Part shown: in pieces, positions 1 through 9,800 of the stretch | Position numbering within the stretch: position 1 is the first letter of the stretch | Layout: each line of letters opens with the position of its first letter | Assembly (NCBI RefSeq): GCF_013408175.1 | Contig: NZ_JACBYW010000005.1 | Location: 186,001-250,000 of the forward strand | Direction: 5' to 3' | Source of the DNA: Actinopolyspora biskrensis | GTDB taxonomy: Bacteria > Actinomycetota > Actinomycetes > Mycobacteriales > Pseudonocardiaceae | DNA: 64,000 bases | Notes under the pieces: model-generated | Seen by the model: the letters and a program-made list of their open reading frames with translations, nothing else | Told to the model about the DNA's origin: nothing | Database searches by the model: none | Made by a program: the position numbers and the translations under genes

Positions 1-2100
1 GGGCTGTTCTACCGCTCGGGCTACTTCCGCCAGTCGCTGTCCGGTGAGGGCTGGCAGGTGGAGCAGTACCCGGTGCTCGATCCGCGTGGACTGCCGCTGG
101 AGCTGGTGACCCGTCCTTCGGGGGACCCGGTGCTGGTCCACGTCGCGATGCCCGAGGGGAGGACCCTGCGGGCGAGGATCTGGAAGGCCCAGGTCGGCCG
201 GGTTCCGCTGTTGCTGATGGACAGCGACCTCGAGGACAACGACGAGGACCTGCGCGGGGTGACCGACCGGCTCTACGGAGGTGACTCGAGCCACCGGATC
301 CGGCAGGAGATCCTCGCCGGCATCGGTGGGGTGCGGGCCGTCCGGGCCTACTGCGAGCTGACCGGGATGGCCTCCCCCGAGGTGTTCCACATGAACGAGG
401 GGCACGCGGGTTTCCTGGGGCTGGAACGCATCCGCGAGCTGCTGGCCGGCCCCGGACTGCAGTTCGACGAGGCCGTGGCGGCCGTGCGGGCGGGGACCGT
501 TTTCACCACCCACACCCCGGTTCCCGCCGGTCTGGACCGGTTCCCCACGCACCTGGTTCGGCACTACTTCGGCGACGGCTCCGCGCAGTCCCTGCTGCCG
601 GGAGTTCCGACCGACGAGATCCTGGAGCTCGGCGTGGAGAACAAGCCGGGCACCTTCAACATGGCCAACATGGGGTTGCGGCTGGCGCAGCGGGCCAACG
701 GTGTTTCCGAGCTGCACGGCGACGTCAGCCGCAAGATGTTCAGCGGGCTGTGGCCCGGCTTCGACACCGCGGAGATCCCCGTCTCCTCGGTCACCAACGG
801 AGTGCACGGCCCCACCTGGTCGGCGCGGGAGCTCGGCAAACTGCTCGGCGAGTCCGAGATGGACCAGGGAGCGGGGCTGCGCGGCATCGAACCCGTCAGT
901 GACTCGTTGCTGTGGGAGCTGCGCAGCTCGTTGCGGCAGCGGCTCGTCGAGGAGGTGCGTCGCAGGCTGCGGTACGCCTGGCTGCAGCGCGGGGCCTCGG
1001 ACCTGGAGCTGGGCTGGTGCGACTCGGTATTCGACCCGGACGTGCTCACGATCGGTTTCGCGCGGAGGGTGCCGACCTACAAGCGCCTGACGCTGATGCT
1101 GCGCGACCCCGAGCGGTTGCGGGCCCTGCTGCTCGACCCGGACCACCCGGTGCAGGTGGTGGTGGCGGGCAAGTCGCACCCCGCCGACGAGGGCGGCAAG
1201 GCGATGATCCAGCACATCGCGCGTTTCGCCGACGACCCCGAGGTGCGCCACCGCATCGTCTTCCTGCCCGACTACGACATGTCGCTGGCCCGCTACCTCT
1301 ACGCCGGTTGCGACGTCTGGTTGAACAACCCGGTGCGCCCGTTGGAGGCCTGCGGGACCTCGGGCATGAAGTCCGCGCTGAACGGCGGGCTGAACCTGTC
1401 GGTCCGGGACGGCTGGTGGGACGAGATGTACGACGGCCACAACGGGTGGGCGATCCCCAACGCGAACGGGGTGAGCGATCCGGAACGCAGGGACGACCTC
1501 GAAGCGGGCGCGCTCTACGAACTGATCGGCGAGCACGTGGCGCCGATGTTCTACGAGCGGAACAGCGAAGGGGTTCCCGGGCGGTGGATGTCGATGGTGC
1601 GGCACACCCTGGCGACCCTGGGGCCGCGGGTGCAGTCCTCCAGGATGGTCCGCGAGTACGTCGACAACTTCTACTCGCCCGCGATCCGTTCCGTGCAGGC
1701 CGCCTCGGCGGACCGCTATCGGGGCGCCAAGGAGATAGCGGCCTACAGGGAGCGGCTCGAACAGGCGTGGAGCGAGGTGCGGATAACCGACACGTACATG
1801 TCCGTCGAGGACGGTTCGACCCCGCTGCTGGGGGGCAAGGTCACCGTGCGCGCCCTGGTCGAGCTGGCCGGGCTGGACGACTCCGACGTGAAGGTGGAGG
1901 TCGTCGTCGGCAGAGTGGACGATTCGGACGAGTTGCGCGACTTCGTCACCACGTCGATGAGTTGCGTCGCCGACGGCGGGTACCAGGCCACGGTGACCCT
2001 GCCGCACACCGGCCCCGCCGGCTACACCGTTCGTGTGCTGCCGCAGCACCGGCTGCTGTCCAGCCCGGCCGAACTCGGCAAGGTCGTCCTCGCTGGGTAG
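1..2100 (+). CDS. glgP: Alpha-glucan (glycogen) phosphorylase, 5'-truncated by window edge
   Basis: Releases glucose-1-phosphate from alpha-1,4-glucan with pyridoxal phosphate as cofactor, in the cytoplasm. The frame is open from the first base, so the N terminus lies outside the window; 699 residues are visible. The PLP-binding stretch EACGTSGMKSALNGG is present, with the cofactor lysine at about visible residue 457, followed by the WWDEMYDGHNGWAIP region typical of the short actinobacterial alpha-glucan phosphorylases (TIGR02094 type) rather than the E. coli GlgP form. HMNEGHAGF near residue 130 is also family-typical. The last 100 residues form a small beta-rich tail. Downstream lies a long inverted repeat and a convergent gene. 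The family call is secure; the exact glucan substrate is inferred. Confidence 0.93.
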   Translation, partial: GLFYRSGYFRQSLSGEGWQVEQYPVLDPRGLPLELVTRPSGDPVLVHVAMPEGRTLRARIWKAQVGRVPLLLMDSDLEDNDEDLRGVTDRLYGGDSSHRIRQEILAGIGGVRAVRAYCELTGMASPEVFHMNEGHAGFLGLERIRELLAGPGLQFDEAVAAVRAGTVFTTHTPVPAGLDRFPTHLVRHYFGDGSAQSLLPGVPTDEILELGVENKPGTFNMANMGLRLAQRANGVSELHGDVSRKMFSGLWPGFDTAEIPVSSVTNGVHGPTWSARELGKLLGESEMDQGAGLRGIEPVSDSLLWELRSSLRQRLVEEVRRRLRYAWLQRGASDLELGWCDSVFDPDVLTIGFARRVPTYKRLTLMLRDPERLRALLLDPDHPVQVVVAGKSHPADEGGKAMIQHIARFADDPEVRHRIVFLPDYDMSLARYLYAGCDVWLNNPVRPLEACGTSGMKSALNGGLNLSVRDGWWDEMYDGHNGWAIPNANGVSDPERRDDLEAGALYELIGEHVAPMFYERNSEGVPGRWMSMVRHTLATLGPRVQSSRMVREYVDNFYSPAIRSVQAASADRYRGAKEIAAYRERLEQAWSEVRITDTYMSVEDGSTPLLGGKVTVRALVELAGLDDSDVKVEVVVGRVDDSDELRDFVTTSMSCVADGGYQATVTLPHTGPAGYTVRVLPQHRLLSSPAELGKVVLAG

Positions 2101-2119
2101 TGGCTCGGCGGTTTTAGGG

Positions 2120-2289
2120 TTCGGCGGCTCGGTTTGCGTGGCGGTGCGGGTGGCGGAACCTCGGTCGGCGCCCGGCTGCGGGAGCGCGCCCATCGAGTAG
2201 CCACGGTCGCACCCGATGTCGGGGCACTCGCAGCGAGAGCCCGCGAGAGGTTCCGCCACGCAACCACCTACGGCAACCGAGCCGCCGAA
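2120..2289. repeat. Long imperfect inverted repeat between convergent genes
   Basis: Two 43-nt arms (2120-2162 and 2247-2289) are inverted copies of each other with about 34 of 43 positions matching; the outer 15 and inner 12 positions of each arm are identical. The loop is 84 nt. The left arm recurs almost unchanged at 26340-26378 and related arms occur at 13937, 24980 and 46062, so this is a copy of a dispersed intergenic element. Between two convergent genes it could also end transcription from both sides. Confidence 0.7.
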
Positions 2290-2295
2290 AGTCAC

Positions 2296-3456
2296 TCAGC
2301 GGATCGTCAGTCGCTCTCGGGTGGAGCGCACGCGCGGCCACCACGCCGCGAGACCTTCCGCTTCGGCGAGCGCGGCGCGGGCACTCGCGTTGTCGCCCCG
2401 CGCCATGTGCGCGCGGGCCAGTGTGGCCAGGTTGTCCGCCCGGGTGGTCCCGGAAGTGGCGTGCCGCGCGCCGAGCTCGGCGAGGTGCGTGGCACGGTCG
2501 GTCTCGCCGTTGGCCAGCGCGAGCAGTCCGAAGGTCCCGCTCAGCTCGAAGCCGGGGAAGCCGAGCTTGACCGAGTCGTGCAGCGCCTGCTCGGCCGTGG
2601 GGATGAGATCCTCGGAAGGCAGCTGCCCCGCCTCCGCGGCCGCGAGCGCCAGTCCGGCGAGTCCGGCCAGCAGGTAGGACATCTCCCGCGCTTCCGGGGA
2701 GTGCGTGGACAGCGTGTGCAGCAACAGCATCGTGGCCTCGTCGAACTCGCCACGGGCCTCGTGCACGGTCGCCCGGCAGGAGGCGGTGGTCCGCGCGTTC
2801 GGAGCGATCTCGGCGAGTTCGTCCACAACGGCCTCCGCCGCGTCGATCCTGCCGTCCTGCAGCAGCGCGTGCGCCTCGGCGGCGCGGGCCCCGGCGCGGA
2901 ACTCCAGGCGGCGCGGTTCGCTCATGCGCGGGAGACCGAAGAGCAACCACCCGGTGGAGGTGCCCAGCGGTGCCCTGCGCGGTACCAGCGCGTGGATCAT
3001 CGAGGCCGTTGTGGCCAGGAAGAGGCCGCGCCCGAAGGAGGAGTCCGCGGCGAGCAGGCAGGCGCCGACGACGAGGAGCCCGGCCAGCGCCGAGGTCACC
3101 GCCGCGAGGACGGAACGCGTCACGACCGGCTCCCTGCGGGGGCCGATGTCGGCGCTGAGCACTACGGGGAGGGCGCGCACGGTCACGAGCACCCCGCCCA
3201 GCCGGAAGGTCGCCACCCGCCGCATCGCCCCGATCACGATGTTGTGCACCCGCAGGCCGAACAGGAAGGACCCGAGCAGCAGCCCCGCCCGGACCCCGGC
3301 GGGCAGCACGATCGCCCCGAGCAGCGCTCCCGCGGCCGCGAGCGCGACCCCGCCGAACCCGTTGTCCAGGACGACCTCGAGCACGGTCAGCACCACCGGA
3401 CCGGCCAGCGCCGTCGCGCACCACGGTTCACGGAGCGGTTTCCACAACGCACGCAC
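2296..3456 (-). CDS. Membrane protein with C-terminal TPR-like helices, function unknown
   Basis: 386 residues. The N-terminal half holds several hydrophobic segments (about residues 15-60, 85-100 and 105-150), interrupted by short basic loops. From about residue 175 the protein becomes an alpha-helical Ala/Leu/Glu-rich region with repeated helix pairs resembling tetratricopeptide repeats, e.g. AHALLQDGRIDAAEAVVDEL and later THLAELGARHATSG. This suggests a membrane-anchored scaffold with a cytoplasmic binding domain. It stands alone, convergent with glgP and divergent from the ABC ATPase gene. No catalytic motif is visible, so no function is assigned. Confidence 0.7.
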   Translation of the reverse strand: MRALWKPLREPWCATALAGPVVLTVLEVVLDNGFGGVALAAAGALLGAIVLPAGVRAGLLLGSFLFGLRVHNIVIGAMRRVATFRLGGVLVTVRALPVVLSADIGPRREPVVTRSVLAAVTSALAGLLVVGACLLAADSSFGRGLFLATTASMIHALVPRRAPLGTSTGWLLFGLPRMSEPRRLEFRAGARAAEAHALLQDGRIDAAEAVVDELAEIAPNARTTASCRATVHEARGEFDEATMLLLHTLSTHSPEAREMSYLLAGLAGLALAAAEAGQLPSEDLIPTAEQALHDSVKLGFPGFELSGTFGLLALANGETDRATHLAELGARHATSGTTRADNLATLARAHMARGDNASARAALAEAEGLAAWWPRVRSTRERLTIR

Positions 3457-3668
3457 GGGAAGTGGATGCTACCCGCGTGAGGCGGGTGGTGTGGTGCGGT
3501 CGTGGAATCGTCCTATGGTGGCCGCGGCGGCGTGGTCCCGGGCGCACGTCCGTTCCGGGGTACCGGGAGAATGAAGGAAGTGGATCGGAGTGATCCCACG
3601 ATCCACGCGGATACGACCGCGTGCCGACCGGCACGCGAACTACGGCCGGTCGCGGCTGGGAGGTAGAC

Positions 3669-4457
3669 GTGGACGACCTGGTCATCCGAATGGATGGCGT
3701 CAGTGTCCGGCGGGCGGAGAGCACGCTCGTGACCGACGTGAACTGGTCGGTGGAGCTCGACGAGCGCTGGGTGGTGCTCGGGCCGAACGGCGCGGGGAAG
3801 ACCACCGTGCTCAAACTCGCCGGAGCCGAGCTGTACCCGACGACCGGCACGGTCGACGTGCTCGGTGAGCGGCTGGGCAGCACCAACGTTTTCGAGCTGC
3901 GTCCGCGCATCGGTTTCTGCTCGGCGGCCACGGCCGCCAGGATGCCGGAGGACGAGCTCGTGCGGGACGCCGTCGTCAGCGCCGGTTACGCCGTTGTCGG
4001 CCGGTGGCGCGAGGAATACGAAAGCATGGACACCGAACGGGCCGACGAGCTGCTCGAGGACATGGGAGTGGCCGAGCTGTCGGGACGCGCGTTCGGGACG
4101 CTGTCCGAGGGGGAGCGCAAGCGGGTACTGCTGGCGCGGGCGCTGATGACCGATCCCGAGATGCTGCTGCTGGACGAGCCCGCGGCAGGGCTGGATCTCG
4201 GTGGGCGCGAGGACCTGGTGGCCAGGTTGTCGAAGCTCGCCCTCGACCCCGACGCTCCCGCGATGACCCTGGTGACCCATCACGTCGAGGAGATACCTCC
4301 CGGCTTCACGCACGCTTTGCTGCTGCGCGAGGGAGGTGTGGTTGCCGAGGGGATGCTCGACGACGTGCTCACCGAGGACAACCTGTCCAAGACCTTCGAT
4401 CAGGATCTCGAGCTGCGGCGCAACGGCGACCGCTACTTCGCGCAGCGCAGGCGATGA
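3669..4457 (+). CDS. Stand-alone ABC-type ATP-binding protein
   Basis: A single ATP-binding cassette of 262 residues. Walker A GPNGAGKT lies at about residues 38-45, the signature LSEGERKR and the Walker B MLLLDEPAAGLD follow in order, and the H-loop histidine sits in LVTHHVEEI. The GTG start at 3669 was chosen because GGGAGG (3658-3663) precedes it at good spacing and the cassette fold begins at once. No permease gene is adjacent, so it is either the ATPase of a transporter encoded elsewhere or a soluble ModF-like ATPase. The next gene, an enoyl-CoA hydratase on the same strand, begins about 120 nt later. Confidence 0.87.
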   Translation: MDDLVIRMDGVSVRRAESTLVTDVNWSVELDERWVVLGPNGAGKTTVLKLAGAELYPTTGTVDVLGERLGSTNVFELRPRIGFCSAATAARMPEDELVRDAVVSAGYAVVGRWREEYESMDTERADELLEDMGVAELSGRAFGTLSEGERKRVLLARALMTDPEMLLLDEPAAGLDLGGREDLVARLSKLALDPDAPAMTLVTHHVEEIPPGFTHALLLREGGVVAEGMLDDVLTEDNLSKTFDQDLELRRNGDRYFAQRRR

Positions 4458-4575
4458 TCCCGCTTGGTCCGGCCGTCGTCGTCCGGTGACGGTGGAGAGC
4501 AACGACACAGATTCCGGTGCCGTCCGCGCGCGGTAGTCTGCGGCACCGTTCACGATTCGACGAGGAGGTTGCGCC

Positions 4576-5358
4576 GTGGGTGAGTTCGTCAGGCTGGAGG
4601 TCGACGGCGGCATCGGGACGATCAGGTTGGATCGTCCCAAGATGAACGCGCTCAACAGTCAGGTCGAGCAGGAGATCCGTGCCGTCGCCGAGGAGGCGGC
4701 CGAGCGCTCCGACGTTCGGGCCGTGATCGTCTACGGCGGTGAGAAGGTCTTCGCGGCAGGGGCGGACATCAAGGAGATGTCCGAGAAGTCCGCGCCCGAG
4801 ATGGCGGAGAAGGAGCGCCGTGGCCTCTCGGACGCGTTGAGCGCGGTGGCCGGGATCCCGAAACCCACGGTGGCGGCTCTCACCGGTTACGCGCTCGGCG
4901 GTGGCTTCGAGCTGGCCCTCACCTGTGATCGGCGTGTCGCCGCCGAGGGGCTGAAGGTCGGTCAGCCGGAGATCCTGCTCGGTGTCATCCCCGGTGCGGG
5001 CGGCACGCAGCGGCTGGCGCGGCTGGTCGGCCCGAGCAAGGCCAAGGACGTGGTCTTCAGCGGCCGCTTCGTGGATTCCGACGAGGCGCTCTCCTCGGGG
5101 ATGGTGGACGAGGTCGTGCCCGCGGAAGAGGTGTACGCCACCGCGCGCCGGTGGGCGGAGCAGTTCGTCAACGGGCCCGCGCACGCCCTGGCCGCCGCCA
5201 AGCGGGCGATCGACGAGGGACTCGAGACGGACCTGAACACCGGACTGCGGATCGAGACCCATCTGTTCACCTCGCTGTTCGCGACCGAGGACCAGAAGAT
5301 CGGCATGCGCTCGTTCATCGAGAACGGCCCGGGCAAGGCCGAGTTCACCGGCGAATGA
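4576..5358 (+). CDS. Enoyl-CoA hydratase/isomerase (crotonase family)
   Basis: Adds water to trans-2-enoyl-CoA in fatty-acid beta-oxidation or related acyl-CoA catabolism. 260 residues, the usual length. The oxyanion-hole and first catalytic region GYALGGGFELALTCD and the second region GQPEILLGVIPGAGGTQRL are both intact, including the glutamates expected of a true hydratase. The GTG start at 4576 follows GAGGAGG. The C-terminal helix ending in EFTGE is typical of actinobacterial EchA proteins. It precedes the THUMP-like gene by 15 nt, so the two are probably co-transcribed although no functional link is evident. Confidence 0.93.
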   Translation: MGEFVRLEVDGGIGTIRLDRPKMNALNSQVEQEIRAVAEEAAERSDVRAVIVYGGEKVFAAGADIKEMSEKSAPEMAEKERRGLSDALSAVAGIPKPTVAALTGYALGGGFELALTCDRRVAAEGLKVGQPEILLGVIPGAGGTQRLARLVGPSKAKDVVFSGRFVDSDEALSSGMVDEVVPAEEVYATARRWAEQFVNGPAHALAAAKRAIDEGLETDLNTGLRIETHLFTSLFATEDQKIGMRSFIENGPGKAEFTGE

Positions 5359-5373
5359 TCCGGCTGGTCGGGC

Positions 5374-6555
5374 GTGGCTTACACCTTTGACGTCGACGAC
5401 GTCGCCTTCCTGCGATCCCCCGAGGGGGAGCGGGCGCTGACCGAGGTCGCCGGGCTGCCCCTGACGTCCTCCTCCCGGTTGGCCGACACGGCCACCGCAC
5501 GTGAGGTCGCGGGCAGGCGGTTCGCCCCCGCCGTGCTGGAGACCGTGGCGCTGCGCCGACGTGCCGCGGCCAAGCTGAGCGGGGCGGACGAGTGGTTGTT
5601 CACGGATCCGGCGTTGCAGCAGGCCACGGCGACTCCGGTGGCCCGGCTCCGCGCCGCTCGGCTGGCCGGGAGGGACGTGCACGACGTCACCTGCTCGATC
5701 GGGGCCGATCTCGCGGAGATCGCCCCGGTCGCCCGGCGCTGCGTCGGCTCCGACCTCGACGAGGTCCGGTTGGCGATGGCGCGGGGCAACCTGGCCGCCC
5801 GTGGGGTGCGGGCGGGGCTGGTGCGGGCCGACGCGTTGCGGCCGGTCACCACGGGAACCACTGTGCTCGCCGATCCGGGCAGGCGGGACGGCACCGGGCG
5901 CAGGAGGTGGAAGCCGGACGACCTGGAACCCCCGCTCCGTGAACTGCTCGCCGCCCACCACGGGCGGGATCTGGTGGTCAAGTGCGCCCCCGGCCTGGAC
6001 TTCGACCTGGTTCCGGGGGACGCCGAGGTCGAGTTGATCTCGTTGGGCGGTCAGGTGCGGGAGGCCTCGGTCTGGCTGGGCGATCCGGCCGAGCCGGGAG
6101 CGCACCGGACCGCGACCGTGCTGCGCGGCGACGGTGGTGTCGCCCTGCGGATCACCGATGCCGAGCCCGACGACTGCCCGGTGCGTGACACGGGGAGGTG
6201 GTTGGTCGAGCCCGACGGTGCGGTCATCCGCGCCGGGCTGGTCCGCCAGTACGCCGCGCGCCACGGCCTGGGGCAGCTCGACCACCGGATCGCCTATCTC
6301 ACCGGGGACACCCCTCCTCCGGGGGTGCGTGCGTTCCGCGTGCTCGAACAGGGCAAATACAGTGAGAAGTCCTTGCGCGCGCTGCTGCGGCGCCACGGGG
6401 TCGGACGGCTGGAGATCCTGGTGCGCGGCTTGGACGTGGATCCGGACGCGCTGCGCCGGAGGATGAAGCTCTCCGGTGACGCGGCGGCCACCGTGGTGCT
6501 CACCCGCGTAGGTGACACTCCCACAGCCGTGCTCTGCGAAGCGGAGCTGACCTGA
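5374..6555 (+). CDS. THUMP-like / class I SAM-dependent methyltransferase domain protein
   Basis: 393 residues. The middle part carries a Rossmann-type SAM-binding pattern: VHDVTCSIGADLAEIAPVA is a degenerate glycine-rich loop, followed by VGSDLDEVRLAMARGN (acidic residue at the end of strand 2) and LADPGRRDG in the motif IV position. The C-terminal third (after about residue 300) matches the small domain of the actinobacterial family named THUMP-like. Members are thought to act on RNA, but no substrate can be read from the sequence. The GTG start at 5374 lies 15 nt after the hydratase stop. Confidence 0.8.
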   Translation: MAYTFDVDDVAFLRSPEGERALTEVAGLPLTSSSRLADTATAREVAGRRFAPAVLETVALRRRAAAKLSGADEWLFTDPALQQATATPVARLRAARLAGRDVHDVTCSIGADLAEIAPVARRCVGSDLDEVRLAMARGNLAARGVRAGLVRADALRPVTTGTTVLADPGRRDGTGRRRWKPDDLEPPLRELLAAHHGRDLVVKCAPGLDFDLVPGDAEVELISLGGQVREASVWLGDPAEPGAHRTATVLRGDGGVALRITDAEPDDCPVRDTGRWLVEPDGAVIRAGLVRQYAARHGLGQLDHRIAYLTGDTPPPGVRAFRVLEQGKYSEKSLRALLRRHGVGRLEILVRGLDVDPDALRRRMKLSGDAAATVVLTRVGDTPTAVLCEAELT

Positions 6556-6829
6556 GCGCGTCCGCACCGCGGTGCGGGGACCCGAGCCGGATGCTCCCGG
6601 GGAGCCACTTCGGGCCGGGGCCCCGCCGCGGAGGCGCGTCCGGGCTGGAATCCCAGCCGACGTCGTGACGTTCCGGGGAACGGTTGGCTCGTCCCGCGGG
6701 TCTTTCGCGCCGACAGGTGTTCGGCTGCCGGGACCGCCGTCCCGCCCCGCGGATCGGTCGAGCACGTGATGTGAGTCCGCCGAAATGCGGCGGCACGACA
6801 GGAGACGGGATCTCTATCCTGGGGAGGCT

Positions 6830-9800
6830 ATGGCCACTGCACCCGTTTCGCCCTCGCTGTCCGAACTGCGTGAGAGCCTGTCCGAGCTGATGACACAGGA
6901 TCAGCGTCGGCTGCGTCGTCGTATCGACGGAGCCCGCAAGATCCGGGAGGAACAGGCGCTGCGCTCGGTGGTCGAGGAGATCTCCGCGGACCTCGCGACG
7001 GCACGGGAACGCGTCACGCGGCGCCGTGAGCGGGTTCCCGAGCTCAACTACCCACCGGAACTCCCCGTCACGCAGCGGCGCGAGGACCTGCTGGCAGCCA
7101 TCAGGGACAACCAGGTGGTCGTCGTCGCGGGCGAGACCGGCTCGGGCAAGACCACGCAGCTTCCGAAGATGTGCCTGGAGCTCGGGCGCGGGGTGCTCGG
7201 GTCCATCGGCCACACCCAGCCGCGCAGGCTCGCGGCCAGGACCGTGGCGGAACGACTCGCCGCCGAGCTGGACACCGAGGTCGGCGCTCCGGTCGGGTAC
7301 CAGGTCCGCTTCACCGAACGGGCGAACGAGGACACGTTGGTCAAGCAGATGACCGACGGCATCCTGCTCGCCGAGATCCAGCGCGACGCGCTGCTGCGGC
7401 GCTACGACACGCTGATCATCGACGAGGCGCACGAGCGCAGCCTCAACATCGACTTCATCCTCGGCTACCTCAAGCGGATCCTGCCCAAGCGCCCCGACCT
7501 GAAGGTGATCATCACCTCGGCCACCATCGATCCCGAACGGTTCTCCGAGCACTTCGGCGGAGCCCCGATCGTCGAGGTGTCGGGGCGCACCTACCCGGTG
7601 GAGGTGCGCTACCGGCCCCTGGTGGACGACTCCGACGAACTGGAGGACGTCGAGCGCGACCAGACCACGGCCATCGGGGACGCGGTGGACGAGCTGTGCG
7701 CGGAGGGCCCCGGCGACGTCCTCGTCTTCCTCAGCGGCGAACGGGAGATCAGGGACACCGCCGAGGCCCTGGAACAGCGCAAGCCCCCGCGCACCGAGGT
7801 GCTTCCGCTCTACGCGCGACTGTCCTCGGCCGAGCAGCAGCGCGTGTTCCAGAGGCACTCCCACCGGCGCGTGGTGCTGGCCACGAACGTGGCCGAGACC
7901 TCGTTGACCGTGCCGGGGATCAAGTACGTCGTCGACCCGGGCACGGCCCGCATCTCGCGGTACAGCTATCGCACCAGGGTGCAGCGGCTCCCCATCGAAC
8001 CCGTCTCGCAGGCCTCGGCCAACCAGCGCAAGGGGCGGTGTGGCCGCGAGTCCGAGGGAATCTGCATCCGGCTGTACTCCGAGCAGGACTTCCTGGCGCG
8101 CCAGGAGTTCACCGACCCGGAGATCCTGCGCACGAACCTGGCCTCGGTGATCCTGCGGATGACCTCGTTGGGGCTCGGCGACGTCGCCTCGTTCCCCTTC
8201 GTGCAGCCGCCGGACAAGCGCCAGATCACCGACGGTGTCAACCTGCTGCACGAGCTCGGTGCCCTGGACCGGCCCAGCAAGCAGGGCGATCAACGGCTGA
8301 CGAGGATCGGTGGCAAGCTCGCCCAGCTCCCCATCGATCCGCGGCTGGCGCGGATGATCGTCGAGGCCGAGAACAACGGTTGCGTGCACGAGACGATGGT
8401 CATCGCGGCTGCTCTGTCCATCCAGGACCCCCGGGAGCGCCCGGCCGAGCACCAGCAGGCCGCCGACCAGCAGCACGCGCGGTTCACCGCCAAGCACTCC
8501 GATTTCCTGGGTTACCTGAACCTGTGGCAGTACCTGCGGGAGCAGCGGGACGAGCTCTCCTCGAACCAGTTCCGCAAGACGTGCCGGAGCGAGTACCTGA
8601 ACTACCTCCGCATCCGGGAGTGGCAGGACCTCTACGGCCAGCTGCGCCAGGTGGTCAACTCGCTGGACGTCTCCGTCAACGAGCAGGCCGCGGACGAGGA
8701 CCGCGTCCACCAGTCGTTGCTGGCCGGTCTGCTCTCGCACATCGGCCTCAAGGACACCGAACGCAAGTCCGACTCCGGTAAGCGCGGGCAGAGCGAGTAC
8801 CTCGGTGCGCGCGGCGCGAAGTTCGCGATCTTCCCCGGCTCGGCGCTGTTCAAGAAGCAGCCCCAGTGGGTGATGGCCGCCGAACTGGTGGAGACCTCGA
8901 AGCTGTTCGCGCGGACCGTCGCCCGCGTCGAGCCCGCCTGGATCGAGCGCCTCGCGGGCCACCTGGTCAAACGTCACTACAGCGAACCGCACTGGGAGAA
9001 GGACAAGGGCGCGGTCATGGCCTACGAGCGGGTGACGCTGTACGGCGTGCCGCTGGTGGCAGGCCGCAAGGTCAACTACGGGCGCATCGAGCCCGAGCTG
9101 TGTCGCGAGCTGTTCATCCGCCACGCCCTCGTGGAGGGCGAGTGGGACACCCGGCACGAGTTCTTCCACACCAACCGCAGGTTGCTCGCCGAAGTGGAGG
9201 AGCTGGAGCAACGGGCACGGCGCAGGGACATCGTCGTCGACGACGACACGCTCCACGAGTTCTACGACCAGCGGATCGGCTCCGAGGTGGTCTCGGCACG
9301 CCACTTCGACACCTGGTGGAAGAAGGTCCGCGGGGACCAACCGGACCTGCTGACCTTCCCGAGATCGCTGCTGTTCAACGAGACCTCCGCCGCGGTCACC
9401 GACAGCGACTACCCGGACTTCTGGCAGCAGGGCAGGCACAGCCTCGCGCTGAGCTACCAGTTCGAGCCGGGGGCCGATGCCGACGGAGTGACCGTGCACG
9501 TCCCCGTCTCCGTGCTCAACCAGCTCAGTCCGGCCGGGTTCGACTGGCAGATCCCCGGTCTGCGCGAGGAGCTGGTGATCGCGCTGCTGAAGACGCTGCC
9601 CAAACAGCTGCGGCGCGAGTTCGTGCCCGTTCCCGACCACGCCAAGGCGACGCTGGCCCGGGTGACCCCGCACGAGAAGCCGCTGCTGGAGGCGCTCTCG
9701 GAGGAACTGCGCCGGATGACCGGGGTGCGGGTTCCGCTCGACGCGTGGGATCCGCAGCGGGTGCCCGACCACCTGAGGATGACGTTCCGCGTGGTGGAGG

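Noticed and set aside
4369-6765. A 798-codon minus-strand frame over the enoyl-CoA hydratase and THUMP-like genes
   Set aside because: Low-complexity Arg/Gly/Pro/Gln sequence, antisense to two well supported genes.
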